A stretch of 64,000 bases of DNA from Nectonema munidae (Eukaryota > Nematomorpha > Nectonematoida > Nectonematidae). Of the stretch, positions 58,467 to 64,000 are shown piece by piece; within the stretch, counting starts at the first letter, position 1; each line of letters starts with the position of its first letter. The position numbers and the translations under genes are program-made. The DNA lies in the NCBI GenBank assembly GCA_030549495.1, contig JAUIRK010000005.1, positions 124,001-188,000 of the forward strand, written 5' to 3'. A model generated the notes under the pieces. That model saw nothing but the letters and a program-made list of their open reading frames with translations, searched no databases and was not told where the DNA came from.

Positions 58467-59937
58467 CAATGTTTCTCAAGCGTCAAGATTTAGATGGCGC
58501 TTTATCACGATACACGATATCCGGGTTTCACAAGCGTCACCATTGTAAAAAACAAATATTTTGATGTTTTATCAAAACTTACATTTTACATAAGAATTTA
58601 ATCAAGTCAGAATTTCAATCATAAATCTCAGCTGAAAGATCACTTATTGTTCAGGATTGATGATTTGTTTGAGCTCTAAGTAGAAGAATTGATGTTGAAT
58701 CCTTTTTCTTGTAAAATGGAATCTGGAAAAGAACGTTTTTAGGAAGAATTCATTGAATAAAAATTTTAATTAAAGTTTGTAAAAAAGGGTTAAAGATTTT
58801 CAGAATATTTTTATTATTGCTGGGATATAAATCCGAAAGTTTCTTCATAATACAAAAAGAGAACACTCTACTTGTCAAAACCAACAATTTCCTTGTAATA
58901 TGAAAGTTCAGATAAATTTGCATTATTGCGTTATCACAAAGGTTGTGTTATTCTAAAGGAATAAAACCTTAATTCCTCGCCTTTAACTCTAACAATTTTT
59001 GATTCAATAGTTTTAAGTATCAGAAATTTGTGAGTCCCATTTGAGCGTTTCATGGGGCGCACCATTGTGCCCGAGCACACCCTCTGACAAACACACGTCT
59101 AAAGACTTTTCTCACTCAACCCCCCTTTAGAAGACATTTTTGAAAGAAACGCCATTATTTCATATATTCCCATTCGAATCTTAAGTTTGGTGTTTTTACC
59201 TTGCAAATTTAAATGTCTGTATTTTTTCTGATATGGCTTCTCTCTATGTACGCTTTCTTTCATTTCCTAAAATTTCATTCGCAGCCGCTAAATCCATTTT
59301 CTAACATATACAATCTGTGGAAGGAATAAAAGTATTTTAGTAACTTCCAAGTAGCAGAAAGAGATTTTAAACTTTTTTTTCACATCAAAAATTGTAATCG
59401 ACTTATATAAGTTTTTTTCCAAAATGGAATTGTCATATGAATTGTACAAAATATTTCTCTATTTCAATACCTAATATAGGGATGGGACGATAGCAAAAAT
59501 TTTTTCAATGCCGATTACCAACAAAAGTCTATCATCATTCCGATTCTTCTTGATTCAAACGATTTACTTTCAATCCTGCAAAATGAGGCTTCTTAGCGCA
59601 TTTAGTGGTTGGTTCATTTAACAGAATTTATGCAACGAGTCCTACATTTTATATAGACGTGATCATTTAATTTGGAATGAGAGATTTTCTTTACTCCAGG
59701 CATTAGCGCGGTTAGCTGAGGCTGAATACGATTATGTGTATCGAATCAAATGTCTACTTTTGAAGATGCGCCGTTTTTATTGGCTGATTTTACCATCTTT
59801 TCAAGTCTCCATGATATACTATAAGCTGTTTTCTCTGTTAAATATAGCTCGTATAGACGCATAGGTAGGACTAAATATTTTAAATAATAAAAGTGAAGAG
59901 TATTCGGATATCATATTTCCAAACTGTTTGAAGTTCG
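58467..59937. other. No gene recognised
   Basis: Begins with a hAT-like terminus (CAATGTTTCTCAAGCG) lacking a visible partner. TAGGGATGGGACGATAGC at 59477 also looks like a hAT terminus. No coding signal could be supported. Confidence 0.35.
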
Positions 59938-59941
59938 TTAA

Positions 59942-60200
59942 CCCTTTGGTGACCAGTGTATCACATATGATACATAAACAATTTTACCTTCGTCTGGTTT
60001 TTCAAATAGTTTTGTTTAACCCATTTAAGACCAAGCAAAGCAGACGATATCTAAAATAACGCAGACGATTTATATTCAAAATCATTGAAAAAAGCAGACG
60101 AAGATGAAATTACTTATGTTCCCAAATGGGAACATTGGGACTTAATATGAATCTTCTGCTTTTTAATAAATATCGCCTGATTTTTCTGGTCACGAAAGGG
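59942..60200. mobile_element. piggyBac-type MITE with intact ends
   Basis: TTAA flanks both sides (59938-59941 and 60201-60204). The ends CCCTTTGGTGACCAG and CTGGTCACGAAAGGG pair at 14 of 15 positions. Non-coding, 259 bp. It contains the smaller unit at 60020-60141, which is itself TTAA-flanked. Confidence 0.85.
60020..60141 (+). mobile_element. Inner piggyBac-type MITE unit
   Basis: Flanked by TTAA at 60016-60019 and 60142-60145. Starts CCCATTTAAGACCAAGC and carries three GCAGACGA-type blocks, nearly identical to 4785-4914. Either a MITE inside a MITE, or the short family arose as an internal unit of the long one. Confidence 0.7.
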
Positions 60201-60204
60201 TTAA

Positions 60205-61250
60205 TTTGCAACAAGAATATAAATGCTCATTCTTTATCAAATCTTTCAGAGTCCTTATCCATTTTTAGGGATCGGGAAAGGCAGTAAATTTCTTGTTATT
60301 CGTAACTTGGTTTCATAGCGCCCCCTAAGAATTTCAAAAGGCTGCCCTTGGGGAACTACCATCCACTTATGTAACCACTTGTCAAGACGTTTCTTCATAA
60401 GATAATTACGTAGTGACTTAAGTGAATTATTTGGAATTTTTAGGAACCATATTTAATCGTATCATACGGTCGTACATGTGTTTAAAGTGGCTTCTCAATC
60501 AGTAGTGCTAATTTAGTTGGAAATTTATAAGAATCCCAACTTAATTGTCGCTAACCCAATCAAAACATACGCAACACAGTTTCACCCTCGAAACGAAGAA
60601 TGCCTAGAAAAGAAATCCATCGAAGGAGGTAAGGCAATTTAAGGAAAAATGCCTGCTGCACAGATAACTAACTGTTCCTAAAACAAACCCATTAAAATTG
60701 AAAGGAGATGAAAGAAATGTCTTGTTGTAACATTGATAGGGAGATTGCAGGACTAGAGCAATCAAAGTAATAGTATTCTACCCTATAATTTTTTTTCATA
60801 TTCTCATTTACTATTTTAGAAGATTCTTCGAGCTAACTTTTCAAATGGGTAGAAAAAATGAAATAATTCTGTATTTTTTATATTAAATAGCGGCCTTGAT
60901 TCGTCCAATAATGATTCCATTCTATTCAACCTGTCAATCACAGTGACTTGTTCTTTGTACCTTTAGCCGTTTTTACATGTATCAATAAGATTTATGGAGG
61001 ATTATTAGGAAAATAGAACTTAGAACAAAATATTAATATATTTAAGTAGGTAACCTTGAATAATTTAATTATTTTGTTATAATAATGGTTTATTCTCTCC
61101 CCCTCTCAATTATACAACTTTTTCAAATGTATCAATTCGATTTGTGTTCCTGTTATAAAATCCGTCCACTTTCTAATTTTAAATTGGATTTATTTTATTT
61201 TTCTTGCTTGCTAACTTTTTCTATCGAATAGAGGATTAGTTGCTTAGCAG
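60205..61250. other. No gene recognised; upstream region of the exon at 61258
   Basis: AT-rich with a pyrimidine-rich stretch (CTCTCCCCCTCTC) near 61094. No promoter motif convincing enough to list. Confidence 0.35.
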
Positions 61251-61257
61251 ATTTGAA

Positions 61258-61557
61258 ATGGACTTAAACACAGAACAAAATTCTAACGAGTGTATTGAGG
61301 AAACTTTTGAAAACTTGAATGTTTCTGAAGCTCCACAAAATACCAGCAACCTCAATGATGAAGCAACGCAATTTTGGTTGAAATCTCAGAATGACTTGGA
61401 AGACTTGGAGAAAAATGAAGTTAGCGGTGTAGAAAAATGTAACGACGTATCAATACCCGAAGACACATATGGTGAAGTCAATCCTACTCCTGAAACAGAA
61501 AGCGAGGTTTTTCCTTTAATCTATACTACATATTCCTTTGTTACAATGATCAGCTAG
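61258..61557 (+). CDS. Acidic N-terminal exon candidate, unrecognised
   Basis: The ATG at 61258 (context GAAATGGAC) opens a frame rich in Glu, Asp and Asn: MDLNTEQNSNECIEETFEN, NLNDEATQFWLKSQNDLEDL, EVSGVEKCNDVSIPED. It runs to a TAG at 61555-61557, but the last 20 codons look non-coding, so a splice donor probably lies earlier. GTGAAG at 61471 (phase 1) and GTAACG at 61440 are candidates. CTTAGCAG just upstream could also be an acceptor. The acidic, low-complexity composition suggests the N-terminus of a nuclear or cytoplasmic protein, but no domain is recognised. It is unlike the surrounding transposons. Confidence 0.4.
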   Translation: MDLNTEQNSNECIEETFENLNVSEAPQNTSNLNDEATQFWLKSQNDLEDLEKNEVSGVEKCNDVSIPEDTYGEVNPTPETESEVFPLIYTTYSFVTMIS

Positions 61558-61764
61558 TGATTTTTCTACAGATATTTTATCGAGGCTAGGGATGCGGTGG
61601 CATATCCAATTTCGATTCGCCTCCAAGTACTTAAAAAACGGACGGCAAATACTTGGAAAATTCCTAAGTTTAATGCGAGCTCTTCGCTTTCGACATTCAC
61701 TAAAGAAGACCCACTCCATATCCTTACAAAACTTAAACTTATTTTCATTATTTCTTTCCAGATT

Positions 61765-62340
61765 AAAGTAAGGATGTATCGGATAGCCCGAAAATATCCG
61801 GTACCGGATATTCGGATAAACCGGCCTGTTAACTAATATTAACTTACTATTATTTTGACTTTTAAGCAATAACACAAAGTTATAATTTTTTATATAACTA
61901 TGCAATCCTTCATTACACTTATAGGGAAATTACTTCTAAATGAATTACTCGAAATTAATTCATTTTTAATTTAAAACTTTCACTTTTTCACAAATGACAA
62001 AATATTTAAAGTATGAATAAATTTTAAAAATATTTCAAAATAAAATAGAGTTAAAAAATTAAAAATCAAACATTGACGATTTTTAATGATGTTTTTTAAA
62101 TTGATATATAATAGTATTTTTTATCCTCTTAATTAAAATAATTGTATTCGCTGTGTAACAATTCTAGGTGAAAATTTAAAACATTTTACAAAATAACATA
62201 ACACTTACATTTAAGGAATTTAAAACAGACAAATTCATTTGCCTTAGTTAAAAGTAGGTGTGAACCGGATAGTTAAATTTACTAACCGGCCGGATACCGG
62301 ATATGATCGATAGTTAAACAGTATCTGGCCGGATATCAAT
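61765..62340. mobile_element. Possible non-autonomous element with CCGGATA-rich ends
   Basis: Clusters of ATCCGG/CCGGATA motifs occur at 61778-61825 and, in inverted sense, at 62263-62335, with AT-rich filler between. Such subterminal clusters are typical of hAT transposase-binding regions. Exact termini and a target duplication were not resolved. Confidence 0.4.
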
Positions 62341-62815
62341 GATAAGTTTTACTAATAGTGCATGAATTTCATGTTCAAGGAGCTTTATAACAACTACTTT
62401 CTGTTCATAATATCACTCAACTACATTAGTATGCGATTTGATTCTAGCATGCACATAACATATTTAAAGTTTAATATTAATATTCTCATCATTCATCGTC
62501 ACTATTTAATATCCAGTTGTTTCGTTGGTAGTGCAACACTACTAGCAACCACATACGCTTTGTTTATTACTGCTATACTTCTCTCATTTGCTCACACAGA
62601 AATAAATGATCGATTATTTACAAAAAAATTTGACACAGCATAAATATATCTTCGTTCTTTTTCTTTTTCTCCAAGTATTGAAAACTGACGTTATAATTTT
62701 CCCCTTCTCATTTTATACTAATTGTTAGTCACGATGTCGATCTTAATCTGGCGTCTTTTCAAGATTAATGATTCTTGCGATTTCTCAGCTTTAATTTTCT
62801 CAGTTTGTAATAAAA
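62341..62815. other. No gene confirmed
   Basis: A 93-codon + strand frame at 62362-62643 has a hydrophobic stretch (SATLLATTYALFITAILLSF) that could span a membrane. It has no homology that I recognise and no splice or promoter context, so it is not called. Confidence 0.3.
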
Positions 62816-62819
62816 TGAT

Positions 62820-64000
62820 AAGAAGAAGCTCTCGAAAGCCCAAGTCATTCAGCACGACACCTTTGCACAATCACGCAAAAGTTTTGGATTACAAAGAATA
62901 GCAGGATGCGAAAAAAGAAATGTTTTGAAAGAAAAACACTGGAGAGTTCTAAATTCAAGATTCTCTCGGCAAAAGAAAGGAAAATAGTCCAATTGTCCTT
63001 ACACGAAACGTTCGATAAAAAAAGTTGTGGAATATTAATGACACTAGGTCTAAAAAAATTCACAAGAAAATTCTCCTCATTGGCATTGGACTTTTAGTAT
63101 GGCTGAAGATGACGGTTTTATCGGTCTTATGGCACATTTACAGCCACAGTATGTCATTCTTATCAGAAGATTTTTCGCTGACAATGTTCTGCCAGACTTC
63201 TGTGGAGAACTACGGAAAGATGTTGCAAATGAACTCGCCAAAGATGCCTCTGTTAGTTTGACTTCTGACATCTGGATATGTTCCTCATCTCATGAAACCT
63301 TTTTGTCTCTCTCTCTCTGCCCACTGGATCACTGCTGAATATGTACGAAAGAATGCAGTTCCACATGCGTCTCACTTTACCAACTCCCATACAGGTGTGA
63401 ACATTGCTAGCCAATTCAAGAATATGTAGGAGTGCTGGAATATAAATTTTTCAAGAAGAGATATACTGGTTAGAGATGCTTACATCTCTGATCAGGATGA
63501 GCTGTCAAGTTTTTCTTGTTGTGAGTGGCAAATTATTGATCAAATTGTAACCATACTTCAGTCTCTTCCAGCTTACTGTTGAAATGAGGGCCGAATCATG
63601 TCCTCTCTCGACCGTCATTCCGAATGTAAGTACTCTAGCAAGATACCTTGAAAAGGCCACTGATAAAGAAGGCATCAAAATAATCAAACAGAGACCTCTG
63701 TCTGCGCTTCATGCTAGGTTTTTCAGTGATTCAGGTTCTGGTCTTGACATTATGAGGAACCCATCATATGTTCTACCAACATTAATTGACCCGCGATTTA
63801 AAAGTCCAATTTTTGAAAGATAAAGTATATGGAAAAAAGTCCTTGGCGAGATTCTACAACACCACAGTGTTGATACTAAGGGTGTAGAGACGGAGACTGT
63901 TGATGAAGCTGCTCACTCTGACTGTTCCACAAAGGAATTACCCGAAGATAGAAGCGAGGATGATTTCATAGCTTGCTTCCAAGAAATTGCCAGAACACAC
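62820..64000 (+). pseudogene. ZBED1/6-type hAT transposase, broken, runs off the window
   Basis: From 62820: STTPLHNHAKVL, the end of a BED finger. Then LSLHETFDKK and RSKKIHKKILLIGIGL in mixed frames. At 63099-63338 AEDDGFIGLMAHLQPQYVIL with RRFFADNVLPDF and SVSLTSDIWICSS (the catalytic DxW block). At 63584-63823 TVIPNVSTLARYLEKATDKE with IIKQRPLSALHARF and YVLPTLIDPRFKSPIFER. This is the ZBED1/4/6 domain order. Several frameshifts and stops are present. The dimerisation domain should lie beyond 64000. Confidence 0.85.

Noticed and set aside
58467-59100. A second full hAT starting CAATGTTTCTCAA
   Set aside because: No matching right terminus or repeat of the duplication gtctagag beyond the adjacent element.
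1-64000. CRISPR arrays, operons, bacterial promoters, rRNA genes
   Set aside because: No spaced direct repeats with unique spacers, no clustered co-directional genes and no rRNA-like sequence; the window is eukaryotic.

Overview
This is a strongly AT-rich eukaryotic window dominated by decayed DNA transposons. It has no bacterial-style gene organisation, no CRISPR array and no operons. A few host exons with GT-AG borders and chitin-binding peritrophin modules point to an arthropod. The mix of hAT, Merlin, piggyBac and tRNA-derived repeats would suit a crustacean such as a parasitic copepod, but that is a guess from composition and not a proof.

Host genes. (1) A putative secreted-protein gene on the + strand starts at 517 with a signal-peptide exon. 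It continues in small phase-1 exons at 6330-6506 and 20369-20482, and its introns are filled by transposons and a satellite array. (2) A clear two-module chitin-binding (CBM14/peritrophin) gene on the + strand has a first coding exon at 28945-29437, an intron of about 8.2 kb, a last exon at 37668-37963 and a poly(A) signal at 38022. (3) A short unrecognised terminal exon lies at 45119-45298 (+). (4) An acidic 5' exon candidate lies at 61258 (+). (5) A weak exon candidate lies at 57411 (+).

Layout. 0.7-5.6 kb: a ZMYM1-type hAT carries a SCAND3/FAM200-type hAT (3059-5643), which itself carries a piggyBac-type MITE. 6.8-7.3 kb: an element with 60-bp terminal inverted repeats. 7.6-11.9 kb: a Merlin element holds a 2.57-kb hAT with a perfect 8-bp target duplication, which itself holds a tRNA-like SINE. 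14-15.4 kb: an unidentified coding relic on the - strand. 16.2-19.7 kb: a satellite array of about 151 bp per monomer with higher-order structure; a diverged relative lies at 23.4-24.3 kb. 26.0-28.2 kb: an inverted near-identical copy of 2.38-4.05 kb, next to a piggyBac transposase fragment. 31-36 kb: three hAT remnants inside the peritrophin intron. 38.8-40.9 kb: a KIAA1586-type hAT. 41.6-44.85 kb: a 5'-truncated LINE with reverse transcriptase and RNase H. 47-52 kb: three further hAT relics. 54.9-60.2 kb: small hAT and piggyBac non-autonomous elements. 62.8-64 kb: a ZBED1/6-type hAT that runs off the window.

The window mainly records layered transposition into and around a few host genes. 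The strongest structural claims rest on matching terminal repeats with target-site duplications, on a MITE insertion whose removal restores the frame of its host transposase, and on a 1.65-kb inverted duplication flanking two host exons. Everything was read by eye; no alignment or database search was run.
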